A stretch of DNA of 64,000 bases, from NCBI RefSeq assembly GCF_037975245.1, contig NC_092562.1, positions 29,339,554 through 29,403,553 on the forward strand. The letters are read 5' to 3'. Every line of letters starts with the position of its first letter. The stretch's first letter is position 1. This document shows, piece after piece, positions 24,921 through 38,255 of the stretch. The position numbers were made by a program, and so were the translations under genes. The DNA comes from Apostichopus japonicus (lineage: Eukaryota; Echinodermata; Holothuroidea; Aspidochirotida; Stichopodidae). The notes below the pieces were generated by a model that saw nothing but the letters and a program-made list of their open reading frames with translations, was not told where the DNA came from and ran no database searches.

Positions 24921-25622
24921 CAGTCATGAATAGACATTCTGTTATATTGAGGGGTCAACTAGGAAAAAATGTTCGTATCTGTCTTGAAACGGTTTATGTA
25001 ACCGTTCAATATTAAGAGAAACTCTGAAATTACGTTAACTAAGTGTTCAAAAGTTTTATCAAGCCAAAAATGGATATTGAACAGGCCCATGGCCATAGGC
25101 TAGGACCCATGCAGGCTATAACACTGCAGTATGGTTAGGCAAGGCCTAACGTTGCTCGTTAATACTTCAACACAGTACAGACTACAGCCTGTACAGGCCT
25201 TAGCATGCTATTTTGCTAGGGAATGGAAAGACTGTCGTATAAACTAGGCCTAGTACAAATAATGCAACTTGGAGAGAGGATCATGGGTAGGAGGGGTCAG
25301 TATGATTACACATCTAATCACTGTAGGGCCAACATGGCTATCGCCAAATTGGGTAGGCCCTAGCCTAAAACTGAAAGTTAAGCTAGGCCTACCCAATATG
25401 GCGATATCCATGTAGGCTAGGGCCTAGCATAGGCCTAGGCAACTAGCTAGCCAAAGGTTTACAGAAAGAGTCACTTGGACTTTCAAATTTCTTCCATTTC
25501 ACCATAGGTAACACAATATCTTTACCACTGCATGCTAATGAAATAGTGGAAGTTGTGTTCCCACATCATGCTTCTAAGTTATTGTTCAATATCATATGGT
25601 AAAGTCTTGCCTTAGTTTTACT
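24921..25622. other. 3' flank of NAT-B, AGGCCTA-rich
   Basis: Non-coding sequence with many AGGCCTA/TAGGCCT motifs (about 25080-25450). It recurs inverted near 52880-53300 downstream of NAT-D. No gene seen. Confidence 0.5.
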
Positions 25623-26055
25623 TTCCCAGCTAACACAAAAATGTTTTAAAATATCAGGAAAATATTTGAACAAATACAATAATAACGTTATAAATGATGT
25701 TATTAAAACGTTAAATGTTGAGTCGCTAGAATAGCAGGATAACGTTTTCACAAATTTTTAAACAACGTTATTTCGTTGTCTGCACAACGTTTTTAATATG
25801 TTGCAGAAAATGTTGTTAATACATAATAACATTTTGACAAATGTTATGACAACGTTATAAAAAATGCTTTTAAAACATTAAATGTTGAGTTGATAGATTA
25901 GCAGGATAGCATTTTCACAACGTTTTATATAACACTAATTCGATGTCAGCACAATGTTTCAAAAATGTTTTAGTAAAAGATGTAAAGACGTTAAAGTAAT
26001 GTTATGATAACGTTATAGAAAAAAATCTAAAAGCATTTCCACAATTTCTGTGAGT
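25623..26055. repeat. AACGTT-rich tandem repeat element
   Basis: A unit of about 167-170 bp containing AGCAGGATAACGTTTTCACA (at 25733, again near 25900). Inverted counterpart with a third unit at about 52300-52890. Confidence 0.7.
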
Positions 26056-27640
26056 ACTTTAGACGGGTTATTCGAGTTTCGAATGTAATGAAACATGAGA
26101 TTCAGAATGGTTGGCACTGTCTGGTTCTTCTAACACCGTCACAAAAGAGTTAATAAGACTTGAATGCTTTCTTTACTGTCAATTTATTGTAATTTAGCAC
26201 AAATCATGACATCGTCAGAGAAAGCACATGTAATAGAATACAATCATCACTGTGAAGATCACCATCTTCTTCCAATGAAGTTCTTTTCCTCTTCTGTGCC
26301 AAAGAAATTTGTCTCTGTTTGGAACCAAGAAAAACAAAACATGCTTGATCATAGAGTAACACACTGTGAAATGTGGATTGTATATTTGGTTTTGCCTTCA
26401 AACATTACATGCCATATTTGTAAGGCGTTCTTCATACTATGACATAGTACTTGAGCACTGTTCATGCAACTGAAACAGTGAAAGTGGGAAACACATTCAC
26501 TTGACCCTAGATCACCTTTGACCTATGCCACATACAAAAGGGGTCTACTTAATATGGAGCGTTCAAAGCCCCATGTATGAAATCTGTCAATTAGTTTTTA
26601 TTTGTTATGGAAAATTTGTCAAAACGTTAGCATTTCTTGCAATACCATATTTTTGTCCTTCAAACCTTTGGAACTCTTTTAACCTAATATAAACTTTGAA
26701 CTCCAATATCCACCATGCAAAAATTCATTTGATCTCTGTTGACCCGAGATGAGCTTTAACCTCCACCATCATCAATAGGATGTTCTTCCAATACACATTG
26801 TACACTACCAAGTATGAGTCCTGTCAATGTTACCATTCTTACCATACGGTGTTAGCAATACGTACACACTTTGACCTGTGTTGACCATAGATGTTTTCTG
26901 ACCTCCACCAACATCAACAGGGTTCTTCTATGTGTGAACGTGTTATATTTCAACAATGGAAGTAAGCTCTGAAGATTTTCAACCTCTGAAATTATGTCTT
27001 TAATTGTTTAAAACTTAATACTGAGTCAAAGTATACAAAGGTACCCCATCCCCCCCCCCCCACACCTAACGAAGAGTGTTATTCATTCAAAACTGTTATT
27101 CATCACGTATATGCTCAAGTTATATCATACCTCCCAGGTAGTACAGTTAACCTTTGACATCCCTGCAAACCTCAGTGTATTTATTTAGTATTTTGAACTT
27201 TATGTAAGCTTGAAATTACAATGTGTGACAATAACAAGCAGTATTGTTTACTAGGATTTTAAAACTTGTGTCCACGGGACGCAACATCTTAAAAATGTTT
27301 GCGTCGGCTCAGTAAAACTTGCGTCTAGGCTGCTGTCCCTCATGAATACCTCTACAGGAACGCGCAATGCTTCAATATATAATGACCCTGACAATTCGCT
27401 GGCTTGTGCGTAAGGGAAGCGTGTAGTGGTATGCCTATAATGTGTACAAAAACATTTGATGGTGAAACCTTTAATTAATATGTAATAACCAAATGACTGT
27501 CAAATTGCCGAAGCGAGAAATTTGGCCGTAGATTAGTTACCATATATGCAGGCTTGAACGGCATACAATGCACACTGCTGTACGGTATACAACCACAGTG
27601 TGTATGATAATGTTATAGGATATATATCCTGTGAATTGTC
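26056..27640. other. Non-coding spacer
   Basis: Up to 27345 it belongs to the inverted duplication; the part at 26160-26450 has open frames on both strands, and the inverted copy does so at 51900-52140, with no recognisable protein. A C-run occurs at about 27049-27060. Nothing further seen. Confidence 0.45.
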
Positions 27641-28160
27641 GGAAATCAAGTAAACGAGTGTCTAGCCATAGTGCCAGCAAAAAAATATACAGCACTAGTC
27701 AACTGATTTTAGTGAACCATTAAATGTTGCGTGTATATGGAGTGCATATCGAAATATAGTCAACTGATTTAATCAAACATAATGCGAGCATAAAAATACT
27801 GCACTGCACTGATTTAAGTGAACCGTTAAACGTGCGTGCATATGCCGTGAGTGTCCAAATCAAGTAAAATGATTTAATCTAAACATAATGCCAGCATAAA
27901 ACTTCTGCACTAGTCAACTGATTTAAGTAAACCATTAAACGTGCGTGCATTGCCGTGAACGTCGAAATAAACGATTTTATCTAGACATAATGCCAGCATA
28001 CAAATATTTCATTTTTCAACTGATTGATGAGGATTATTAAATTCTGCGTGCTTATGCCATGAATGTCGTAAATTAAGTAAAACGAGTGTCTGGACATAAT
28101 GCCAGCATAAAATTACTACTCCTTTCAGTTTTCAACTGATTTAATTGAACCTTTAAAGGA
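27641..28160. repeat. Minisatellite, period 102-111 bp, about five units
   Basis: The phrase CATAATGCCAGCATA recurs at about 27670, 27781, 27887, 27989 and 28098. A shorter array of the same unit lies at 59221-59500 in direct orientation. Confidence 0.85.
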
Positions 28161-29412
28161 ATAACGAAGGCAGGGATCATATTTATAAAATGAAATACCC
28201 TCCTGAAATCTGTTGCACAAACAGGGTGGTACTAGATCTATTGTAAAACAAATAATCAGATTTGTATTCAACATGACACTTTTGAGATTATAGCCTGTCA
28301 AAGATGACCCCTTTTTGTACAGAGCAACTTTACAACCTCATTAATTAATATTGAGAAAAGCTAAAACCCTGAAATTTGGTATATTGTACAAACTGTATGT
28401 TTATAATTAAACCCAAAAAGACCTTACAGTTCTCACATTGCTATGTTGTAATCAAATGGCATCAAAAACCCTTCGTTATGTTGAATCGCAGAACAAACTA
28501 GCTACGTCAGAGCTGCACAAATTGCAAACATATAATTTACAGGAAGCATTGTAATCATTAGTTTGTATTGTTTGCACTGGACATATAACCTCTTAAAGAA
28601 TCAAGTATCCTGAAGCAATCGTTTGTAGACGTCGGGTGGGAGAGAGAGACAGTCAAAGAAGACATGAGACAACCAGAGTTAGAGCTGAACTGCCTTGTAT
28701 TTTACTTTACATGCCACACCCGGTGTACTTTAGCAGTACCACCTTTACATTATATCTACATTACAACAAGGCACGAGAACAATATACAATTACATAACAC
28801 ACATTCCACATATATACAGATGTACCTCTACAAGTTTAGGAGCAATTTCTCACTTAAAATTGCACATTAATTCTCACAAAAAATACCAAAATTGATTATT
28901 TTACATTTCGGAAATGAGGCATTACAAATTGACCACTATTAAATGTTTCGTCATGATCGAGAATTTCCTGCAACGGTGGGGACTGATTACTTATATATAA
29001 AAGGAATGGGCAGTAAGTTTTACTAAGGTATGTCTCACTCCCTATCAAATCCAGACATTGAGGTATTGGCGGTAAGAACTCGCCCTAGATTTTTACCCAG
29101 TATAATGTATCGAATATCACCATCGTAAATGTTTATACTCGTCCATCATTGCACTTTTCTGTAGCTGATTCAGAAGTGATGAAAGCAATCTATAATATCC
29201 TAAAAGACAACCCACGCTCAAGTATAATATATGTAGGAGCTTTTCACAATTCCCAGTCACATTCCCAATGTCTAGTATTACACTACATGGGGTATATGTT
29301 AAAGAAGATAACTACAAAGTCAGGAAACTCCATCCTATTGCTACATCTGATCAGTTCAGCATTTGTATCATGCCAAAGTATAAGGGAAAGCACAGGAAAC
29401 CTCAAACGAAAT
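28161..29412. other. Non-coding region; 28161-28870 duplicated at 59490-60380
   Basis: The first part matches 59490-60380 directly. An open frame of 68 codons at 28664 is preserved there but has no recognisable domain. The final part (28900-29412) has no duplicate in the window and no gene signal. Confidence 0.45.
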
Positions 29413-30227
29413 CCTGTTAGTCAAACGGCCTTATATTCCGTACACTGGAACCAATTCCTACAAACTGTTATTGACTTTGACGCTTAATGGTTGCGACTGC
29501 CGACTGGTGACTTCGATCAGTAGCTGATGTGTTTACCTCTCCAGGAGATGCTGTTTCCATCAATTATACTGCGGCTATCTATGCAGGTATATTCAGAGTG
29601 ATTTTGTAACGTGACCGTTGCCGAGTATGAGACATCATATTCATCATTCTTTCTGTGATAGGTGTATTTCTTGTAGTGATGTCAACACTTATATTTGACA
29701 AACCTCTAGCTGTTTCAAATGTCTTGTTTCCCTAGGAATAGGTTTGGCAATTTTCAGCGGTATAATGACCGGTTCAACTTACGTGATAGGTTCCTATTTC
29801 GGAGAAAGTTACATTTCACCGTTAATAGTTTTATTTTTCATAGCATTGGCAGAAGTCGCTATCAGTATTACACTCTGTACTTCACTTCAACAATGGGGGC
29901 AACATAACGGACTATTCTGTATTACAGGTGTTCAAACTAACCTCTGGTGGAGTCTTCTGGTTTTGGGGCAGTTTATTAGTGTTTACGGCTGTGCAGGTTG
30001 AACAACCGACCTTCATCACCATTGTTATGACGTCAGAGACTTTTTTAGTATTTCTGGGTGGGTATGTCTTTCTTGGATTGACTACTCTGTTGTCGGAGAA
30101 CCTCGGTGCCGCTTTTATTGTAGTAGCTTGTATCGGTAGCACAGCTGTAAGGGACAGAAATACATCATCTCGCACAACAGCGGACGGGCAGGGTGACGAA
30201 GAATTGGTTTTGGTGGATCAAAACTGA
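29413..30227 (+). pseudogene. SLC35G-like pseudogene, 5'-truncated
   Basis: Corresponds to codons from about position 74 to the end of the transporter at 396-1433. The first about 70 codons are absent. Frameshifts occur around 29490-29520 and 29720, and an in-frame TAA replaces the Leu of the FLRD motif near 29607. The C-terminal part (VEQPTFITIVM to VDQN) is well preserved. Not expected to make a transporter. Confidence 0.85.
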
Positions 30228-31410
30228 AAAATTTACCAGGTTTCTTTAAATACGACAAATATAATGTGCGAAATTCGACCATGGTAAATCTGGATAGACG
30301 TGAAATTTATCGACGTGAGAATTAATGACTTTACAATTATTTTATTATGATAATAAATACTAATACAAATAATATTGAGTGAGGTATTAGAACAAGTTAA
30401 GTGCAACTTTGTGCTAGAGTTAGCAGTATTGTCAATCCATTTGTCACAACAGTAAAATACCCGTTCATGTGTCTGAAAAGGTTAACTGTAAAACAGACTA
30501 CAATGTTTCGAAGGTTTACTTTGATACGTACTCTAGATGTAAAGGCATATGTAAAGTCAATCAACTTAAATGGGCAGAACTGGTGGACAGCAGAAATATG
30601 AAAGATATTTATGTAAGCTAGGGTACAAGGACAAGTTGGAGCAGCAAGATGGTGTACAATATAATGTTCCCATTAATTTCATTTATTTGTCTTTCTTCTG
30701 TTTTGTTGTTTTGCAAAAGAAAATGGGTTCCATTGGGTTACCATGATCACTGGGCACAGAATTAGAAAATGGGGTTAAACATTTTTGATATAGGGTATTA
30801 TTTAGAATAATATTAGGGCACGTTTTTGCTTATCAACAATTTGAATCCACTTCTCGTAACACCAAATCCACATATAAGTGTAGGAAAAGTTTTACAGTGC
30901 ATCATTCTTTACGTAATTTAGGTTTTCGTTTCATAAAATCTTCTTAAATTTAGAAATGATGCCAGATGGAAATTTCATCAATGTTAAGGGACGGAACTTG
31001 GACAACTTTAAAATTATTGCAAGATGGAGGTGACATATACTTTCAATAAGACATGTCCAACGAATAAGTTTGTTCAATTGTTTTTTCCAAATAAATGTGC
31101 GCCAATAGTTTCCAAGGCTGAGCAAGGACCCGGAAATTGTTTTGCCATGAACTATATAAATCACAAAAACAATAGTAAAGCTTGTCTTATGTAGGTCCAA
31201 ACTTTTGAGTACAACAACACTTTTTGGTTAGGTGATCAAAGGTTATTTCACGTTGACAGAGGCCAGTCTGAAACACTTGCCATCAGAAGAACTCTAATTG
31301 GGATGCTCTTGATACTTGGTAAAGTGGATCAACCTAATGAAGTATAAATACCCTGACTGCAGAATGGGATATGTTCACTTGAGCGATTTGACAAGAAATC
31401 TCTTATAAGA
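30228..31410. other. Flank downstream of SLC35G pseudogene
   Basis: Paralogous to 1434-2565. No gene. Confidence 0.5.
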
Positions 31411-31424
31411 ATATATATATATAA

Positions 31425-31508
<84 letters not shown>

Positions 31509-31509
31509 C

Positions 31510-31544
<35 letters not shown>

Positions 31545-31680
31545 TAGTCTCAACTACATACTAGTCTCAACACATATATATACACACACATATATATAAA
31601 TATATATATATATATGTGTGTGTGTGTGAGTATATATATATTTTTTTATAAATATATATATATATTTATTTATATATATA
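31411..31680. repeat. AT/TATAAA-rich low-complexity tract
   Basis: Interrupted (AT)n with TATAAA and TG/CA interruptions. A second low-complexity tract follows at 31750-31930, with (GT)n and (AT)n. Confidence 0.9.
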
Positions 31681-31789
31681 TAGTTGCTCAACGCGTGAAA
31701 CTCTGAGTAACAACTACTGGTGTTCCACTAGTCCCAACTAGTCTCAACACATATATACACACACATATATATATAAATATATGTATATG

Positions 31790-31853
<64 letters not shown>

Positions 31854-32392
31854 AGTATATATATATGTATATATTTATATATATATATATATGCATATAT
31901 ATATATATGTGTCTGGTGTGTGTGTGTGCGTGTGTGTTTGTTTGTACAGTCAATAATGGAAGAAATTAAATTAATGTGGAAAATATTAAATAAAATTTCA
32001 GACAAACTGGTATGGTAGTTACCAATAAAGGGATATCATTAGTTTGTTTTAACAATCTGTATGTTATGTTTATCATTCACAGATTGATTGATATAATTCA
32101 GACTTTCTTCTATTCGTTTGGCAATTCTCCCTCCTGGAAATACAGGTATATTTGCTTATACATTGCCATACGTTTCTTTTTACATTCCATTCACATTCTT
32201 CAAGTTATGTTTAGAACCTGCAATAGGCTATCCATCTACTCAAGGCATTTATGCTTGGTGCACTATTTCATAAAGTACTGGTATAAGATATAACTGTAGT
32301 TGTGAAAGAATAAAACGCTTATCTTTAGCTAATCTGAATGACAAAGCTGAAGTCAAAACAAGAAAAGTCTCTAGTCATTACGAACCCATATG
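31681..32392. repeat. Block shared with 50201-50805
   Basis: Starts GTTGCTCAACGCGTGAAACT in both places and leads into a truncated SLC35G fragment with the same left junction in both. The open frame at 32012-32293 is shared with 50426-50707 but has no recognisable domain. Confidence 0.75.
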
Positions 32393-32582
32393 CAACCTGT
32401 GTGATAGGTTCCTATCTCGGGGAATATTGGCAGAAGTCGCTATCGGTATTACACTCTATACTTCATTTTAACAAATGGGGCAACATAGCGGACTGTTCTG
32501 TATGAAAGGTGTTCAAACTAACCTCTGTTGGAGTCTTTTTGTTTTGGGGCAATTTATTAGTGTTTATGGCTGTGCAGGTTGA
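32393..32582 (+). pseudogene. SLC35G-like gene fragment
   Basis: About 190 bp related to the second EamA half (segments YVIGSYL, AEIAISITLC and the QVE end). An internal stretch is missing and a TAA falls after the LCTSF equivalent. Its left junction equals that of the fragment at 50806. Confidence 0.8.
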
Positions 32583-33552
32583 ACTTTACTTATATATGCA
32601 AGTATCGCTATATTACAAGAGAATTTATTTGCGTGTAAGGACACAACACAGTAAACAAGGCTGAACTGTTAAAGCAAATACAATCAAGATGACCAAAGTT
32701 TGCATAAGGTCTCATAAAGATATTATCGTCAGAGTAATGTCATTGACCAGACTATAAAATAGAGTGCTGAAGATGCATTGTTAATTTTTATTTCGTTGAT
32801 AATTTGTTTTTATATGGGAGGTTATACACTTCCAAGAAGGATAAACGTAGGATAAGAACGGTCGATAATTCTATAAAGTTCTCTTACGAATTTATTTACC
32901 ATAAATATACGTGATTTTTTACTCTATAGATATGTTGTGTCGCCTAGCTGAAGCTTAGAATATGCCTTCACGTGTCGCCTCCTGTGTTCTCTAAATACTA
33001 AATTGACATTGAGCCTTAAACAGAATCTGGGTACTCGATAATACCAACTATATGATAAAATAGAGCAGGAAGTATGTTAGAGCAAAAGTGCACGTGAAAA
33101 CGAAAGAAATATGTGTATTTTATTTCAAGACCCTGTATGGAACCTTTCAAAATGAGATCAAATACTGACTCAATATACAGGAGTATACCAATCACTATAT
33201 CATCAATATTATAAACTTCTTACCTAACACGTGTTCGTGCCGTAGCTGTCTGTAGCACACTTTACAATATTGGGTAAACGTACTACCCAACACTGCAAGG
33301 TACGTAAGTATCGACACAACGGTGGATAAAACTTACCAAAACAAAGTACACTACAGACAATCTTCATCAAACTATCACTTTTTTGGTAATTAAATTGGTT
33401 GAACTGGGCAGTCGTTGGTTGGATGTAAAACTACCCAATTTTGGGTAAAATATTATTTAGAGTGTAAGTATAACGTCTGAAATAGTTAATCATCTCAAGT
33501 CTAATCTCGCCATCTATATTACTGTATAGCCGACGGTATGTATATTTGAAGT

Positions 33553-33619
<67 letters not shown>

Positions 33620-35590
33620 TATATATATATATATTAGAAACTACGAATTTATTATTTTGTAAATATATTATAAGGTACTAAAGCATATTTTATTGTCGTT
33701 GGTTCCAAGAGGTTATCAAGATAAGCTTGACCACTTTTGGCTACCAACAGGCTATAACTTTTTACAGCGGTTATAACGTTCGCGAGGAGATTATTAACAG
33801 TATTTTATTATATTTGATTTTATTTACTTTATTTGCATTTGTCGACAAAACTTTATATGTATACATCTTAAAGGCTAAGCTGATATCTGGGGTGTAGGAT
33901 TTGCATGATTGTGAACTTTTGTCTCTTTCAAAGTCTCTTTCGTAAATTTTAAAACTACATATACTTTTCTAGTGTCTGTCCGTTGTTTTAAATACCAATG
34001 ACATAACGCATTCCGTTCATGCATGTCCGAAACATACATACCGCGTATTATAGGGGTTTTGCTGGAACACCGATGAACGTTGTAACATATTTTCATTATG
34101 AACCGCCAATGTCTATGCACCTAACTATTTTGCAATGTTATGAATATTTAACAATGAGAGGTCCAAAATGGAGAACCGCACATCATCGTATTAATACAAC
34201 TCACATCAAGATTCTGAAATCGAAGACGATTCAAACCCATAATAACGTGAAAAGTAGACTGCAGTAATGGAGAAAAAAAACTAATATAGAACGAAAACTA
34301 AAGCAAGATATGCTCTCAGCTCTAGTCCTCTGACGTTGGGACTGTATCCATGTTATTATCATGATGACGGTGTTATGTCTATATAGTGATTTGTGTCCAT
34401 TCCCTATGACAGAGAATAGAGGCTACCCAGTTATCTTAGCCAAAATGAAATGCAAAACAACATCGAGCAAGAGGGTAGCGCCATGACTGCAGGGGTTGAG
34501 GGCGAGCTTCCTGTCATTGTACCAATGAAACACGTTGTGTACATTTAACGAGTACCGCATCAAATGGGTAGCCATATGTCAGCCAGAGACATGTAAAAGA
34601 ACAAATGCTTAAGAGAAACCTGATCATAATCTATCAAACATTATATCACCAATGTTTGTTTTTTTTTTATTGATCTCTATCATGGTCATATATTTTTTGC
34701 TTGTCGTATAAACTGCCATTCAACATTGATAGGTTTCATCATAAAACTGTAACGATACAATTAACCTTATGCAAGATTTCAACTTAAGCAAAGGAAACCA
34801 TTCTGAGATCCCGATAAGCTCTTTACTCAGAAGGGTCTCGTGTTATTTTGTTTTTTAATTTTCTCCTGTTTAAGTTCACACAACTTATCAATAACATTAA
34901 ATTGATATTGAAAGACGAAAAAGACTGAGAATAAATCAACAGAAATGAATTGGGACTTTTCATCTTCATTGGAGTTTGGAAAACCTGTGTCATTTCTAGG
35001 TTTTCCTTGCCTTACTTTCAAAGATCTCCTCGCCCCATACCCACTCCCTTAGCAAGATATGTTATCTGTACCCTGTTATGTAAACAAATTTTTTACTAGT
35101 TCTACGACTTATTGAAAACATTACATTAACATTGAAAGAGGAAAGACGAAAGAGACTGAGAATAAATCAACAGAAATGATTTGGGACTTTTCATCTTTAT
35201 TGGAGTTTGGAAAACCTGTTTCTCCCCGCCCCCACCCTACCCCTCCCGCCCTTAGCAAGATATGTTATCTGTACCCTGTTATTTAAACTAATTTGGTCAT
35301 AGATGTTTGGTGCGTACGTAGATGGAGCTTCTTGGAAAGATTTTGGATTCACTACTAAGGCTACAGGCCAAATTTCTAAGCAAAGGAAACTTTTCTGAGA
35401 TCCCGATAAGCTCTTTAATCAGAAGTCTAATAATAATTTTCTTTCATTTTCTCCAGTTCAAGTTCTACGACTTATTGATAACATTACATTGACATTGAAA
35501 GAGGAAAGAGACTGAGAATAATTCAACAGAAATGAATTGGGACTTTTCATCTTTATTGGAGTTTGGAAAATATGTGTAATTGCCGTAGTT
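32583..35590. other. Spacer of block A', non-coding
   Basis: Matches 2640-2879 joined directly to 7666-9990. It contains (AT)n at 33556-33636 and the doubtful frame 34019-34267, the partner of 8771-9037. No gene supported. Confidence 0.5.
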
Positions 35591-38255
35591 TCCCTAGCTT
35601 ACTTTCATAGACCACACCCCCTTGGCAAGATCTGTTATCTGTACACTGTACCCGAGGCACCGGGAGTCCGATCTTGTCAACTCACGAACTATGTAATTAT
35701 ATTTGCTGACTTGATGCTGGTTAGCACTTATCGCTGATTTACGAAGCCTTTCTGACCTCAACATGCTACACCTTTCACACTTCGAGGAATAGTAATGGCA
35801 CCATAAACTGTCCAATCATGTAGTGAGCATTTTACCAATGAATATTCATAACCCAATCGGAAGACCAATTCTTCGTCAGTTATTTTACTCGGCATAAAAC
35901 CCATCCAAGAAGAGATGATATAATTAATATTTTTAATTTGCAGCCACTTCAAACGTTCAAGTTCCGCAGAGAGGTTCAGCAGCGATAAAAAAGTAACTAT
36001 TGAAAGATAAGAGACGTTACTTCGACAGTGAGACAGGTAATAATTACTTTTAATTTTCTTATCATTCAATGATTGATATTTTAGAAAACGGGCTCTCTAA
36101 CTCGAATATTTGGGTAGGTTTAATCGGTCGATATTATCTTACTCCTTAAAATTTATTTTATATTTAATCCACTAAGAAAAAGTTCAGGATTTTATTTTAA
36201 GCATATATCGTTTACTTCCATGCATAGTTAAGGAATGTCTCCATGGATGTAATTATTCCCCTATTTGGCAAGTTTCAGACCTAATTCTCACCTTAATCTC
36301 GCTTTATCTGCCTTAAAATTGTTCATAAAATGCGGTTTAAATATTGAACAACAGCTGACTGCTATTATGTCATGCAGATGTTTGGAAATGTTGTAGAACT
36401 ACGAGATAATGAGTTAATCAATACAATCTTCAAAAAGACAAAACATTTGGAAACGGAATTTTCTTTTAACATACGCGCTTAATCATTTCGACAAGTTGAC
36501 TATGAATTTAACTAGATACTGTTTGAGTTCATATTAACTTTAATTGGAAAACACATACATTTAACTAGCAGAATTGACCTGAACACTAAAATTAAATTTC
36601 AGTAATAAAGTCACTTAATAGTCGCGTGTCTGCTTGTTTAGGCTTTAAAATTCTTGCAATATCACATCAAGAGTTCTGGGTTATAACAAAATAAAGCAGT
36701 AAACTTGAAAATTGGTTAGTATGTAAACACTTGGGCTATTTTAATATATATGTAGAGGCTTATATTTGTAAATACCTTATTTGTTCTGTTTTCATGAGAC
36801 TTCAAGTTAAAGTAATATATTAGATATCTGCAGGTATCCTGAATAGTGTAAGACAGAAACACTGGCATTTAATTTCATGATGAATTAGAGACCAGTCCAA
36901 ACATTGCTTAATTTGACTGCATTTTACGAACAACAATAGTAATATCAAACCATCACGCATTTTATGTTACATGTTGCCTTATAACCTGATTTCGGAAATG
37001 GGTTAATTATTGGTGAAACAAAGAAGGAGGATATAATGTTCACGTAACTTTCATGTTGATTCCCATGCAATGTGGAGTTACATTTGTCGATACACATTGT
37101 GGTATTTAATTAGTCTAATTAAATTAGTCTTGCATCCACTTTTCGTTCTTTGTCTACCATGATTGGGAATACTAAGTATACATTACAGTAAATGTTTAAA
37201 AAATTGTTCCTAAGAACTCCGATCCGATAATTAACATTTCCATATTTGCAAATTTGCATTCAGAGATCATGAGTGTTGTTATGCATCACTGAGCATGTGC
37301 TTTAAGTTAACGTCTGAGGTGATATTATCGTAAACGAACCAAGCTACCAGGAAAAAATTTAGACTAACGTTCTTGTTAAGCATCTGATGATGATGGTAAT
37401 TTAATGACGCTGATAGTTAAGGAACACGGCATATGCAAATGATGTTTCTTTATTCCGTTATTTGCTCTGTACTGCTCGTGAATAATTCATACAACAGACC
37501 ATCAAAAGACATACTTGTACATGTAGACAGAGAAAAACAATAAAAGATATCGACGCAAAATCGATTCCAGTCAAAATAAGCTTATAGATAAATCCAAATA
37601 TTTATACCAAAGCAGCCAATACTTTACCAACTTACCTTCCAAAATATTTCTTTGAAAAATACATCTTTGTTAATTTAACTAATCTTTCAAATAATCCATA
37701 GTTTCAATAAGTGATAGGGATTCCCTTTATGTTCTTACCATTGAGACAATCAAGTTTCACTAAAATAATGATACGATTCAAATGACAGAAAAAACCATCC
37801 GCAAACAGCATAACAGAAATATCAGTTAGATCAAGCAGTAGTCAAATATAATGTTTCTCCAATATGTAATTTCTTAACTAACGCTTGTCGGTAAATGCTT
37901 ACGTTGGATGAAATCTCGTTTCAGTTACTTTTCACGAATCTTAACTTTCCGTTCGATATCAGAGAGCTACTTTGGACTTTGATACTGCCAAACTGTCTTA
38001 TGGCTGACACTATACAAGTGTAACATAATAAAAATGATAGAATTCAATGGGTAACCAATGTTCTACGAAACTCTGATGGGTCGAATTCACGTTTGCAAAA
38101 CGCTTGCGCATAGTTTCACTTTGAAGACACTGCATGGCAGGACTTCATATGTAAAAGTAGTGGACAACAACAACGAACTTTACTTGACTGTGAAAGCACG
38201 TCATCAGCCCTTCATTTCTTTTCAAATCGTTCCCTTACCTTACAGGCCTCAGAAA
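35591..38255. other. Upstream region of NAT-C
   Basis: Paralogous to the region upstream of NAT-A, with only a short AT tract at about 36742-36752. The in-frame leader ATG at 38058 and the same local deletion seen upstream of NAT-A are present. Confidence 0.5.

Larger units (their letters stand above)
20085..27345. repeat. Inverted segmental duplication, left arm (NAT-B module)
   Basis: Matches the reverse complement of about 51425-58590 over the NAT upstream region, the NAT gene, the AGGCCTA-rich spacer, the AACGTT repeats and the distal piece around 27250-27345. The right arm shows the same landmarks in reverse order. The arms have diverged by substitutions, AT-tract length and a local tandem duplication at 22191-23856. 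Confidence 0.8.

Noticed and set aside
27641-28160. CRISPR array
   Set aside because: The periodic units are full-length tandem copies without distinct spacers, in a eukaryotic genome.
29149-29487. 112-codon frame before the SLC35G pseudogene
   Set aside because: It crosses the duplication breakpoint at 29413 and reads the pseudogene out of its true frame.
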